A DNA stretch of 64,000 nucleotides from Przewalskia tangutica (GCA_029844215.1 CM056733.1:48435142-48499141); one strand, 5' to 3'; positions 35,291-47,606 are shown, counted from the stretch's first letter. Numbers and translations: made by a program. Notes: generated from the letters alone by a model not told the origin.

Positions 35291-36150
35291 TTGCTAAATG
35301 ATACTGCGGGCGGATGGTCCTGCTTGATCATGAGCTTCCTAGTTTATATTGTAAGGATACTCGCTTACTCTCATTGTTAGTAAGGCACAATGTGTTGTAT
35401 TTTGATTATCATATATGTCCCGGATTAGTTTGTGTTACCCTATGGTCATGCTTTTACGAGGTGGGATTCCGGCATGGGACCACGAGGTATCGAGGACACG
35501 GTGGGACTTGGTGTTCATGTATCCTTATTGGTGTTATTACATCATGGATCGCCATGAGGAAGGATTCCACGCATGATTGATATTATGGGCGAGACCCATG
35601 GTTATATTGAGTAATGACTTTGGAAGTGCAAGGCCCACGACTTGATATGATCGCTATGTGTTATGTATCGTAGGTTGGATATCATACATGTCTCCCGTGT
35701 TATTTAGATCGCTATGATTTTATTACGCATTTCATCGCTCACATACTTGGTACATTCTTCAGACCGACCTCCTTCGGCTGCGTTCATGTCGCAGTTTAGG
35801 TAATGATGTTTGGTGATCGGCAGTGTAGGACCGCCGTTGTTTTTGGATAGCTCCTTCTGCTCGGAGTTATCTTTTGGTATAAGTTCTTTCAAGATGTGCT
35901 TTTGTACGCATGGGTACGGCGGGCCTTGTCCGTCATATTTCATAAAACTCTTAAGGTCCGTATTCATATGTGGGATTGGACTCATGCAGTGTAGTGTCTT
36001 TTTATGTATATTATATGGCAAATTTGTCGGCCGCTTGCACGCACGATCGGTTAAAAAAAAAAAGCTATTTAATTTCCCGCCATTTACTTGTTGTTAGGTA
36101 GGGGTGCCCGTGTAGGCACCGCCACGCCCGGGGATCGGGGTGTGACAGAG

Positions 36151-36162
36151 TGGTATCAGAGC
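36151..36162 (+). other. E4 primer binding site
   Basis: TGGTATCAGAGC, intact, three bases after the LTR end at 36147. Confidence 0.9.
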
Positions 36163-36352
36163 AGTCAGTCATCGGAATGTCTACAGACCGTGTCTAGTAG
36201 AGTCTTGATTATCGGTGTGTTGCGCGCCACACCCATAAGCAGGAGGCTACAGGACATTTAGGAGTTGGTTTCTATTCTTCTCACTCTAAGATCGTGCCAT
36301 AGAGCTGTGTTAGTAAGATAATTCCTCTCTGACATATTGTTGTGTTACGCTT

Positions 36353-36632
36353 ATGCCTCCAAGGAGGGCAACAATACCTGAAGGGCAAAGGAGTAGCAGG
36401 AGCTACTAGTCAGACTCAGAGAGTTGATAGGGCTTATGCCCAGGTTATACCGGATGTTGTTCCGCAGTCGGCGAGTTCTTTTGCGCCAGGTTTTGAGACC
36501 CCAGCACCAGAGCCTCCAGTTTCTCGGTTAGGAGAAGACTATAGGGCCATGAGGGAAGCAGTTATGTTATTGACCAAGATAGCGGTGCTAGCAGTTGTAA
36601 GTGATAGTACCCCAGAGGTAGGGATACTTTGA
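36353..36632 (+). pseudogene. gag: E4 gag N-terminal fragment
   Basis: ATG at 36353 gives MPPRRATIPEGQ; after one frame change the sequence continues to 36632 with SQTQRVDRAYAQVIP and LGEDYRAMREAVMLLTKIA, corresponding to the Gag N-terminal region. Capsid core and zinc knuckle are absent. It cannot make a functional Gag. Confidence 0.72.
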
Positions 36633-36639
36633 TTAGTAA

Positions 36640-37387
36640 AGTGAGAAGTAAGAATGTTGACAAGAATGATAAGTGAACTAAGACTATAGTTGTGTAGAGT
36701 TCACACGTAGTAATTGCCCCATGACAGTGTAAGACCAATAGGGAAGATTGTACAGTAGAAATACTTTGGCTTATGTGACGAACCTCTAGTGAATAGGGGA
36801 TAGGGTAAGAAGTACCTTGAGATAAGAGAGAGTTTTATATCAGACTAAGAATGAGGAGTTAAGTGTGACGGTGAGTCGGGTTATGGACTCATTTCGGGTC
36901 AGCCGATAGTATGGAATGGGGTAATGTCAGTTAGAAATGGTCCCGTTATGTGATAGGGTCCTGAGGATGTCAGGCCCAAGTTTAGTTAATCGTTGTACGA
37001 GTTCGTGGATGCGTTCCACCGGAACTAGGTCGTAAGGACCAAGAAGAGCCTTAGCGGAAATTCAAGTAGCATAATGGCCAAGTTGGTTAGTAACTCCAAG
37101 GATTGGGGAACAGAAACAGAATTTGAGATTTGTACGTGTACTAGATGAGTTTGAAAGTACAAGAAAGTATGACAAGTAAGGAAAGAAAGGAACCTCTAAG
37201 GATCCCGTGTTTGGAAAGACTGTAACCTTCGAGTTTTGTGAGAAGGGACCACGGACGGAAGGTCCATTGATATGTTACGTATGTTATGTGGTGGTCGTGT
37301 ATGGCATCGTTGGTCTTGTGCAGTTTTTATTGATAGGCATAGTATAGAGATCAGGCCGAGTTTGTATAGATTGACAACCGACTAAGA
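36640..37387 (+). other. E4 non-coding module
   Basis: No coding frame of note. The block 36871-37021 aligns with the shared module of E1, E2, E6 and E7 (GTCGGGTTATGGACTC, then GGTCCCGTTATGTGATAGGG, CAGGCCCAAGTTTAGTTAAT and GTTCGTGGATGCGTTCCACC). The stem seen in other copies is weak here. Confidence 0.6.
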
Positions 37388-37422
37388 ACATTCGGGGACG
37401 AATGTTTCTAAGGGGGGAAGAA
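37388..37422 (+). other. E4 pre-PPT hairpin and polypurine tract
   Basis: ACATTCGGGGACGAATGT (37388-37405), 7-bp stem with 4-nt loop; AAGGGGGGAAGAA (37410-37422) is the PPT. Confidence 0.87.
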
Positions 37423-39145
37423 TATTACACCCCGTAAGTCCAGGACTTGTAAAAGAGAATGTACGTAGGAATCAAGACTTGGAAATTGGTACGAACGGAA
37501 GAATTGTTTTTCCGAGAAAATGTTCGAACGTCGGAAAGGAAAAATGTTCGTTGTTGAGAATTGGATTCTCAAAATACATTATTTCAAGAGTATGGGACTT
37601 ATTAATATTATGGAAATTTATTATTACGATTTGGTCACGTGGGGCCCACCCGAGGAATTTTATATTTGTGGGGCCCACGAGGGTTACAGAATTTTATGGA
37701 CGAATGAGAGGGCGACACGTGGCACCCCCACACTTGGCCTTGGTCGAAATTGTGCAAGGGTAAAATGGTCATTGACCATTGTAGATGAACAAAGTCTTCA
37801 AGCTTGAGAAAGTTGACCAAGTCAACTTGCCACTGTTAATTAGTAATTGCTCTTCATCCTAGCCTCACATGTGGTATTATCTAAGCCCTAAGTAGTATAT
37901 ATCCTACACTAGTGCAAGACAAGTTCTATACTTAGAAAAATTTTGAAGAAAACATTGTTCTTCACTAAAGTGCTCTCGGCCAAGGCTTCTTTTGGAAGAC
38001 AAATTTTTGTAGTTTTGATCCATTAGCCACAAGACTTTAACCCAATGTCCCCAAGGGTATTGTAAGGTTATCTCAATAGAAAGATTTCGGAAAAAACGCA
38101 TTTTTACGTTAGTCGCAAGGCGGAAACTAAGGGAGTTCTTCAACTTTGAAGTTGGAACTTGAAGAAGGGTTCTTCATAGGCCTCTAAGGAATGCTTGGAG
38201 CAGATTGTAACTTAAGGAAAGGAGCTAAGAATTGCTAAGGCGCGACTTTGGATCTTGGAAATTTTAAGGGCTTGGAAAGGTATAAATTTTGTCGTTTTAG
38301 TAGTTAAGACTTACTTATTGTTGTAGCTATGGATTTTAGCAAGCATGTGTTATATAGTATGAAGTTTGATAAGTATTTTGACTATTGGAACCCTAATCCG
38401 AAATCTAGCATGTTTAGCTTTAAGATTGGAATTCAAGTTGATTATTAGTTTAAGTCGTCGCATGTTGAATAAAGAAGGAAATTGTAGTTGTTGATGTTGT
38501 CTATGACTAAATAACATGTTGACCTAAGAACTTGGAATTTGGAAAAGGGTTGGAAAAGACTTAGTGTTGTTGGTTGTAAGTTGGCCGAGAATGGCTTTAA
38601 TTATGGAACTACTTTGTATGAATTGTCGGGCGCAATTTAACACGTGGTGTAAGGCGTGTAATCCCCTTTGTTTGGTTGTTGTTGGAGCCTTAAATGTGGC
38701 TTGTTGGTTATTGTATTCGGCCTTGAAAAAGGTGGCAAAGTGAGTAGAAACAAAGGAAGTGCTGCCCGATTTTCCGTAGAATTAGAGACTAAATACTTAG
38801 TATTATTCTACATAGAGACTAGAAGTTGATAGTCTTGTTGTGACCATTTTAGGTTGACACTTCTACGTACGGTGTATTCGGCTTAGCTTGTGGATTTAGC
38901 CGAAAAGGTATGTGAACTATCTCCTCTTCTAGCATGATTCCTTAGAATAAAGAAAGTAAGTTCTACTCCTTGAATGATCCATTCCTTGGTTGTATTTGGA
39001 TTGCCTAAAATGGAATTTGTTCTATGTACTTCCTTGAGTGTACTTTGATGTTTGGATTGTAAGTTGTAGAATCCATTTTCTTGATGAAGTTTGGATTCTT
39101 AAAAGTGAAGGTATTTTTACTTAAAGTACATGTAGTCTTAAAAAG
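37423..39145 (+). repeat. E4 3' LTR, truncated
   Basis: Begins TATTACACCCCGTAAG, so the expected TG is TA here, and follows 22248-23156 plus 32820-33650 closely. It breaks off at 39145 in AAAAAGGA and passes directly into another LTR family. About 2.5 kb of the LTR is missing. Confidence 0.88.
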
Positions 39146-40185
39146 GACCTATGATTCGAGACTACCTCATGCGGGTCCAGGGGGCCTATGCGGAACTGCG
39201 GGAGTTCCAGGTTAGGATGCGGCCCTTGTGGTCATGCGGTCCTTGTGGCCATGCGGACGGCGAGTCCAGACGCCGGGAGTAGCTACCCTCGATGCGGGTT
39301 ATACCTCATGCGGCCGATCCGATTGGCCTATCGCGAGTCTGCGGAAAGTTCGTGGCTAGACGCGCACATTAGATACTGCGGGCAAGTGGTCAGCTTTGAT
39401 CATGTGACGGTCTAGACAGATCTTATGATACAGTTCATGACCTTGTTGGTACTGTGGGTGTTAGTAGTCGGCTATGCCTTCGTACTTACCCTGTACGTGT
39501 TATTATGGCACGTGGGACCCGTGTTCATGTGTTCCTTGGTGCTTTTATATCATAAATCGCGGCAGTGAGAAGGTATTCCACGCATGATTGATGTTGTGGG
39601 CGTGAGACCCATTGTTATATTTGAGTGATGACTGAGGCGTGAGTCCACGACTTGACATGATCGCTATTATTGTGAACTGTAGTTTCGTTATCAAACATGT
39701 CTCCTGCTATATAGACTATTATGATTAAATTTACAGTATATTTAGTTTCACATACTCGACTGCCAGATCGACCTCCTTCTGGGCCGCGTCATGCCGCAGT
39801 AAAGGTACACCATCATTGATCCTCGCTCTTAGGGTCACGAGCGTGTGGAAAGCTCCGCTTCTCGGAGGCTTATCATGGTATAGTCCTGTTGTTGTAGGTG
39901 TTTACATTCAGGTATGGCGGGCCCCGTCCCGCCATTGTTGTCGTATCATTTTCTTAGAGTGCATGAGTACTTGTGAAGCGTGGTTTGTAAAAAGGATTAA
40001 AACTGTTCATGTTGGAAAAAGTTGTTATTTATATATATGCCGAAAGGCAAGTTTTTCTCAGATTATTGTTTCATATTTCATAATATGTCTTGTATTGTTT
40101 TATGTTCCGCTGATTACTCTGATGTTGTATCACTAGGGTGCCCGGGGTAAGGCACCAGTCACGGGCCCGGAATCGGGTCGTGACA
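39146..40185 (+). repeat. LTR tail of a different element
   Basis: Collinear with the end of the E1 LTR (about 14245-15266): ATGATTCGAG, ATGCGG patch, TGCCGAAAGGCA at 40038 and CGTGACA at 40185. It has no left end. It appears to be the right end of an element that had inserted in E6's 5' LTR before CTCTT. Confidence 0.82.
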
Positions 40186-42980
40186 CTCTTGGTAGAAATA
40201 CTTCTCCAAGTATTGTTATAATGCCCAAAATACCTTAGCCTTTACCTTGTTGTATTCCAAAAGTTACCTCCATACGTAGAGCCCGGAAATACTACCTTTT
40301 GTCCTTTTAGTCTCAAACCGAAACCCTAAGGAAATCTTCATTGTTGGTTGAAGTATTTTAGTAGAAGTTGGTTAGAACTTCTAAGGGTTGTTTGGAGCGG
40401 ATTGGAGCGCACGGAGTAGGAGCTAAACCTTGCTCAGGATCGACATTATAACTTGGATAATTTTGGGCTTATCGAGGTAAATATCTTGACCTTCTATTGT
40501 AATTGTAAATTACATGTTGTAGGAATATATAGTTAAAGTATACTATATATAGAATTGAACATAGTTGTGCGGCAATGTCTTTTGACTTAAGCCTGAATTT
40601 AAAGAAGAGAATCGAATCAGTAATTACATAGATCAGACATGAGACTTGTGTAGCATTCTCAGATAGTAAAATTGTACACGTCCGGTTAGACGTGTTAACC
40701 CCTAGTTGGCTTGATAGCGCCTCGATAAAGGAGGAGATTTACGCTGTTGGGGAGTGGGGAGGTGTAGAATTTTCTCAGAGAATATGGAACGATGAGATCT
40801 AGATGTTAATAAGCGCTTGTGGCCTTATAGGTTGAAGTACTACGTGTGGTGCAATCTACGTGGCTTAAGGAGTAGCCGACGGTTTGAAGTACTTGAGCGT
40901 TTTGCTATTAGTCGATACTGCCGCGAGGTATGTGAACCTCTTCCTATCTGTTCTAGCATGATATGTGTATAACTATGTAGTACGGTGACGCATACGTGTT
41001 TAATGTATTTATTTGGTTTGAAACATAAAGTGTTATAACGGCTTTATGGGAAGTTGGTTATAACAACTTTATGTAGGTAAGAAAATGCTTTGTGGTTTCA
41101 AAGGGTAACTGATTTGACTTATAACGGATTTGATGTGTAGTAATACTTGGCTTTGAAAACATAAGAGTTGTACTAGCTTTATGGGAAGTTAGGTATAACG
41201 GCTTAAGAGTGATAAAAAGAATGGTTTACTGATTTTTTTGAAGTTAAGAGACTTGATCTTGAAAGATAAGAGACTTAACTTGTTTTCCTTGGTAATTAAC
41301 ATTTTGTTAAAAGTGTTGTGAAACCTCATTCGCGAGTAATGAGTACTTGGTTTTAAAGAAGAATAATGTTGTACTGATTTCGGAAATGAGAATAAGTATC
41401 GAACAAACCACAACAGCGCTAATAAAGGAAAGTGTATTGACAAATAACAAATGGTTATTAAAACCAGTAGAAACCTCCATCTGCATAGAAGCTAAGATGA
41501 GACAAAATGATATTACATTTCCTAGATCATGGCTGCTTAATAAGATTGATTATAAACAAGAATAACCTACTCACAGATAAGGCATATGTTTCTCAAATCG
41601 TTTAAAGGAGAATTATGTTTTAAAGGATTAAAACTATGAACTACGAAACCTTTTCTAAAATGAGAAACTTGAGCATTGAAATTAGGCAAACTTGAACGTT
41701 TGGTAAATAAGGTTATTACTTGATTTTACAAAGGAAAGCATTTTTGTTTACTTAACAATGTTCGTCACTCTTTTTTAGATATACTACGGTATCGGGTGAC
41801 CTTTGTAAAAGAAATGGATCTTTAAAAGGAATTTAACGACGTAGTACTTTTAGGTTAAAACCCGACTTTGGCATAAAATGAAAGTACTTTGAGTTGTGTA
41901 TGACTTGCCTATGCTTGTTGTGGTGAAACTCGCCTATGCTTGTGATGATAGCCTTTGTGCAAGTGTTGTATTTACGTTACCGCGTCTCTCGATGGAGGGC
42001 CGGTTGACTTGTTGAGAACTTACTTGGACGTGCTGGCAGTGACGGAGAATTCCACGGGTATGTTTCCACTTTGATTGTTGTCTTGTTGATTGATGTTACA
42101 TGGACGTGTCTACACCGTCTGCAGACTCCGGCATGGCGTACGCGCGCAGGTTGATTACCCGATATATTGTTATTGTGGTCACATGGACATGTCTACACCG
42201 ATGCAGAATTCCGGGGGCGTGTGTCCATGCGGCAGGGTTGATCACCCAGTATATTGTTGTGAATGTTACATGGACATGTCTACACCGATGCAGACCGGGC
42301 ACGCGCTACGCATCATTGTCATTATTGTTGCATCATGGACATGTTTACACCGATGCAGAATTCCGGGGGCATGCGGCCATAATGCGAACATGATTGGTGT
42401 TGTGGGCGTGAGACCCATAGTTATATTTGAGTGATGACTTTGAGGGCGTGAGTCCCTGACTTGACTGCTTTTATGCTGCATACTGTATTTTGGTTATCAT
42501 ACATGTCTCCTGCTTTATATAGACTAGTATGATTTCATTTACAGTAATTTTTTCGCATACTTGGTACCTGTTGTACTGACCTCCTTCGGGGGGCTGCGTT
42601 CATGCCGCAGGTAGAGGTACATCGATCGTGGATCCTCGCCTAGGATCACAGTCAACGTATTAGGAAGCTCCGTTTCTCCGAGGCTTATCTTTTGGTTTGT
42701 GTTCCCTGAGTTTTAGGTTATTGTACATTCGTGGTATGGCGGGCCCCGTCCGTCATAGTTGTTGTAAATCTTAGAGGTCTGTAGTACTGTCGTGGGCAGG
42801 GTTGTAAAAGGATTAAACTGTTCGGGTCATATGTATATACTGAAGGCAAATCGCTGGTTGGCTCGCTTATTTATTATATCTCTTGTTTCATGTTTATGTT
42901 TTATTTTCCACGGTTTTCTCCGATGTTGTATCACTAGGGTGTCCGGTAGGCACGATCCACGCCCGGATCGGGTCGTGACA
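40186..42980 (+). repeat. E6 5' LTR, 5'-truncated
   Basis: Collinear with 55263-58051. It lacks the first ~676 bp, including the TATA box. It holds an AT-rich middle, an 84-bp tandem repeat at 42090-42390 and ends CGTGACA at 42980. The part 41750-42450 differs from E1 and E7 LTRs, while earlier parts resemble them. Confidence 0.86.
42090..42390. repeat. ~84-bp tandem repeat in E6 5' LTR
   Basis: Four copies of a unit with ACATGGACATGTCTACACCG followed by ATGCAGAATTCCGG. Counterpart at 57165-57440 in the second LTR. ACATGGACATGT is itself near-palindromic. Overlapping frames on both strands here are by-products of the repeat. Confidence 0.85.
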
Positions 42981-42984
42981 AAAG

Positions 42985-42997
42985 TGGTATCGTGAGC
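42985..42997 (+). other. E6 primer binding site, altered
   Basis: TGGTATCGTGAGC; CAG is replaced by CGTG. The second array copy at 58056 shows the same form. Confidence 0.78.
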
Positions 42998-43181
42998 GAT
43001 TAATCTCTGAAAGTGTCTACGCATCGTGTCTAGTAGAGTCTTGATTATCGGTGTGTTGCACCACATCTATAATCGTGAGGCTATAGGACATTTAGGATTG
43101 GTTTCCGTTCTTCTCATTCCGAGATCGTGCCTTAGAGTCAGTTGTAAGTGGACCCCTCCGACGTATCTCGCTTTTACCGCT

Positions 43182-44245
43182 ATGCCTCCGCCGCAAGGCA
43201 ACCAGATCCCAGGGCAAGGCAAAGCGAGGAGCTGCTAGTGAGATACTGAGGAGTACGAGGTGCAGCCCTGGCCAAGACTGAGACAAGATTCGACGGCGAA
43301 GTTTCGCGACGCCACAAAGACCAAAGCGAGTTTAGAGCCGCAGCGGTGGTCACTGAGACTACAAGACTGAGCCTCCGTCCACGGCAGGGCGTAAGAGTAC
43401 AAGGAGATGGCCCGCCATCGCCGTGGTCGTGGCCGAGATATGAGGATAGTCGGACGCAGCAGCCCAAAGAGCACCGATGGTTCACCCTAGATCGGATAGT
43501 TTGAGGCTACAGACTTCCCGAGATGTAGAGCGCCGAGTTCTACGGTCGAGGCCCGAGGATGATCCGCAGGAGTTCATCCGACGCCACAGCCGATCATGAG
43601 AGTGATCAAGGCTTCGAGACCGAGTCGGTGGTCTTAGGTTCAGACGGCCGCGCGTGATACCGCATGATCGTGGTTTGATTCGTGGAGCTGTCCCGGAGAG
43701 AATGCACTTCCACCGCTTGGGACGAAGTTTTCGGGGCCTTTCGCACATTTCTTGCCTCCACGATGAGGAGGGCTCGGCCGGCAGATTTTTGATGTTGAGG
43801 CGAGCAGGTGTACGCTCGAGTACAATGTGGAGTTTGACTCATTGGCGGTATGTTCCGCGCTTTGTAGCTAGTATGGAGGATCGAGTGCACCGATATATTA
43901 CGTGGCTTGACGATTACCTAGCGGAGAGTTGTTGGTGTAGCCCTTCACCGCATGGACATTGCCCGCACGCAGCTTATGCACTGGATGTGAGGAGCGAGAA
44001 ATCAACGGAATGACCGAGATCGAAAAGGGGGCCGATAAATAGGTCCTTTGGTGACTTTCGAGGCGACCGCCTCAAGAAGAAACTAGTTTTGTACTCCGCC
44101 AGCAGAGTGGTCCTCCACAACCTTTTGAGCATCCAGAGTATTCGGGAGCAGGTCAGGGCTCCAAGGGTTCAGGTTTCCAGGGAAGTAAGGGTGTTGGCCA
44201 GATGCGGTCACCCCTACCTCGGTGTGGTCGATGTGGTAGACCGCA
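43182..44245 (+). pseudogene. gag: E6 gag, 5' part
   Basis: ATG at 43182 (MPPPQGNQIPGQGKA). Capsid-core pieces in shifted frames to 44010 (FDSLARYVP-like region near 43840, MEDRVHRYIT near 43873). The equivalent region of the second array copy is better preserved. The gene stops at 44245 at E7 and resumes at 53692. Confidence 0.8.
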
Positions 44246-47213
44246 TGTCACGACCCGAACCCGGGCCCGTGACTGGTGCCTTACCCCGGGCACCCAAGTA
44301 GACATACATCAGAGTAATCAGCGGAACATAAAGACAATACATGAAACCAGTGTAATAAGACAGTGAAATAAGAAGACAGGCTAACCAAAAACGGTTACCT
44401 TCATTATATATAAATAACAACTCTTTCAACATGAACAGTTTAATCCTTTTTACAAACCCTGCCCACAACAAAGATTACATGCACCTCTAAGAATGATACG
44501 ACAACAATGGCGGACAGGCCCCGCCAAACCCCGAATGTAAACACTTACGACGGGGACTATACCACCGATAAGCCTCCGAGAAACGGAGCTTCCCAAACGT
44601 CAAATCGTGACCGAGAGCTAGGATCAACGATCGTGTACCTCAACTCGCAGATGAACGCACCTCAAGGAGGTCACATAACAAAAATGAGTATGTGAAACTA
44701 AAAATATCAGAATGAAATCATAATAGTCTATAAAGCAGAGACATGTATGATAACCAAACTACAGCTCACAATAAATAAGGCCATGTCAAGTCGTGACTCA
44801 CGCCTCAAAGTCATCACTCGAATATAACTATGGGTCTCAAGCCCATAACATCAATCATGCCCGTGGAATACCTTCCTCACTGCCGGCAGTCTATGATAGA
44901 AAAGCACCAAGGAATACACATGAACACCAGGTCCCACCTGTGTCCAAATAAAACAGTACAGGGTAAGTACGAAGGCATAGCCGACTACTCACACCTACGC
45001 ACTAACAAGGTCATAAATCAGATCATGATATCTGCTCTGCATCACATGATCAAAGCTGGTCACTCGCCCGCAGTATCAAATGTGCGCGTCTAGCCCTGGA
45101 ACTTTCCGCAGCTCCGCATAGGCCAACCTCATAGGCCCGCATGAGGTATAACCCCGCATCGAGGGTAGCTACTCCCCAGCATCGCCCCGACTCGCATCGC
45201 ATGGCCACATAGCCCGCAAGACCAAACAGGCCGCACACTAACCGGGAACTCCCGTAGTTCCGCATGGATCCCCTGGACCCGCATGAGGTATTCTCGAATC
45301 ATGGTCCTGCATCACCGAGTCTACCCCAGACGGAGGGCGCCAACCTCCGGAAATAAGTCAAGGTGAGTGGTACAATACCAACATAACTGATAGTCAAACA
45401 ACTTTAAGCACAAATGAGGAAACCCTTTTACACTAACATCACAAGATACTAACACACATAGCATCCTAGCATGTTTACTTATCAATCAACAAGAAAGTAT
45501 TTACAAGGCTATCACAAACCAACACAATCAAGTTATACACACAAGGTACTTTCTACTATATGTCAACAAGTTCGGGTTTTTATCCCCAAAGTACTTCATA
45601 CATTAAATCTTTAAAAGATACGTTACTTTCACAAAAGTCACACAATACCCGTAGTTATGTGAAAATAGAGTGATTATCCTTTTAAGTAAAACAAAACACT
45701 TACCTTTGTAAAATCAAGTAACGACATTATTTTCCAAACGTCCAAGTTTGCCTAATTTCAAATGTTCACGTTTCTTATTTTAGAAAGGTTTCATAGTTCA
45801 TAGTCTTATTCATTTAAGAATATAATTCTCTTTTAACTATCTGAGAAACATAAGTCTTATATGTGAGTAGGATATTCTTGTTTATAACAATCTTATTACA
45901 GCAGCCATGATCTAGGAAATATCATTTTGTCTCATCTTAGCTTCTATGCAGATGGAAGTTTCTACTGGTTTTAATAATACTTAATCACAAAACATTTCCT
46001 TTATTAACGCCGCAGTTGGTTTGTCGATACACATTCGATTTCCAAATCAAGAAACCATTCTTAAGCCGTTATACCTAACTTCCCATAAAGCTAGTATAAC
46101 TCTTAAGTTTTCAAAAACCAAGTATTACTTCTTCTTTCAAAATGATTCAAAATCTTTTGAAATACTTCAAGTTCTTTATTAACACATAACAAGCCAGTTA
46201 TAGTTCAAACCAGTTACCTTTTAAAAACCACAAGTATCTTCTTACCAACATAAAGCTGTTATAACCAAATTCCCATAAAGCCGTTATAACACTTTATGTT
46301 TTAAACCAATCAAATACATTTAGCACATGTACGTCTACCGTACTACATAGTTCACACATATCATGCTAGAAGAGATAGGAAGAGGTTCACATACCCCCCC
46401 CCCCCGCAACAGCGTAAATCTCCTCCTTTATCGAGGCCGGCTATCAAGCCAACCAGGGGGGGTTAACACGTCTAACCGGTCGTGTACAATTCTACTATAT
46501 AGTAATGCTACACAAGTCTACTGTAATACAGTCCTATGTAATTACAGTTCAGTTCTCTTCTTTAAATTCAGGCTTAAGTCAAAAGACATTGCCGCACAAC
46601 TATGTTCAATTCTATATATAGTATACTTTAACTATATATTCCAACAACATGTAATTTCCAATTACAATAGAAGGTCAAGATATTTACCTCGATAAGCCCA
46701 AAATTATCCAAGTTATAATGTCGATCCTGAGCAAGGTTTAGCTCCTCCTAATTCGCGCTCCAATCCGCTCCAAACAACCCTTAGAAGTTCTAACCAACTT
46801 CTACTTAAATACTTCAACCAACAATGAAGATTTCCTTAGGGTTTCGGTTTGAGACTAAAAGGACAAAAGGTAGTATTTCCTGCTCTACGATAGAGGTAAT
46901 TTTTGGAATACAACAAGGTAAAGGCTAAGGTATTTTGGGCATTATAACAATACTTGAGAAGTATTTCTACCAAGAGGGGTATTATACGAAAACAACTAGG
47001 CTAGGGGGGGGGGGTACCCCACGGCTAGCACCCCAAAGGGGGAAGGGGGAGGCTCACGGCCACAAAGGCCACTCAAAGGGGGAGGGGTCTCTCGGCCAAG
47101 GGCCTTTGCTAGGGAGGGGGGGGCTCTTGGACGAGAGTCAAACAAGAGGAGAGGGGAAGGATTTCAAGACTTAGAACACATTTGGATGATGAAGTCTTCA
47201 ACAAAGGGAGGGG

Positions 47214-47221
47214 TATTTATA
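47214..47221 (-). promoter_or_regulatory. E7 3' LTR TATA box
   Basis: TATTTATA on the plus strand (TATAAATA on minus), followed on the minus strand by the imperfect dyad TGAAGACTTCA at about 47191-47201. Confidence 0.55.
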
Positions 47222-47284
47222 GGAAGCTGGCCAACCAATGGACAAGATCAAGCCAAGTGCACCCTATCCCTACTCCACAAAACA

Positions 47285-47327
47285 TGGCACAAAACAAGGC
47301 ACAAAACAAGGCACAAAACAAGGCCAA
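47285..47327. repeat. 12-bp repeat upstream of E7 TATA
   Basis: Three to four copies of ACAAGGCACAAA next to the promoter. Counterparts at 53345-53402 (E7 5' LTR) and inverted at 54880-54920 (E6 LTR), with different copy numbers, so this promoter-side tract is length-variable. Confidence 0.75.
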
Positions 47328-47606
47328 GAAAGCTAGCCAAAAAGTCCCACTTTCGGCCAAGCAAACCGCCAACTTGAGGGTGACAAGTGTCGCCCTCTCG
47401 TTGGTCCAAAATATTCGCCTCTCGAAAAATCCGCAAAAATTAGAAATGACATAGCCGTATTTTACCCTACGAAAGCTGTGGAAACGTTTCGTCGAAAAAC
47501 GACTCTAATCGTGTGTTGTGAACAAATAATTTCGGCCAAGCCACTTTTAAAAGTTTCAAATTTCTACGTACGTCCCTTACGTACATACCTGAAATACGGT
47601 ATAACA

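Larger units (their letters stand above)
32820..36147 (+). repeat. E4 5' LTR, second part (delta family)
   Basis: Resumes after E5 and its TACTT copy. It is collinear with 38313-39145 up to AAAAAGGA at about 33650; beyond that the 3' LTR copy is lost. It contains a 48-bp minisatellite, a second repeat patch and a TTATAACGGCTTTATG motif pair (33967 and 33992), and ends GTGTGACA at 36147 before the primer site. Confidence 0.88.
22248..39145 (+). mobile_element. E4: long-LTR non-autonomous element (delta family), split by E5
   Basis: The 5' LTR runs 22248-23156 and 32820-36147 (about 4.24 kb without E5). The internal region is only 36148-37422 (1.28 kb), and a truncated 3' LTR covers 37423-39145. 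It is inserted in E3's RT. The internal part has a primer site, a Gag N-terminus, the shared non-coding block and a PPT, with no protease, RT or integrase. This matches the LARD class of large non-autonomous derivatives. The right end was removed by a rearrangement at 39145/39146. Confidence 0.87.
44246..47606 (-). repeat. E7 3' LTR
   Basis: 3361 bp, TGTCACGACCC to GGTATAACA on the plus strand. Same family as the E1 LTR. Relative to the 5' LTR it lacks about 165 bp near 46390, where a 12-base C run joins the flanks. TATA box (minus) at 47214-47221 and a 12-bp repeat at 47285-47327. Confidence 0.9.

Noticed and set aside
42090..42481. Overlapping frames of about 70-115 codons on both strands
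   Set aside because: All arise from the ~84-bp LTR repeat; the counterpart at 57140-57501 differs by frameshifts.
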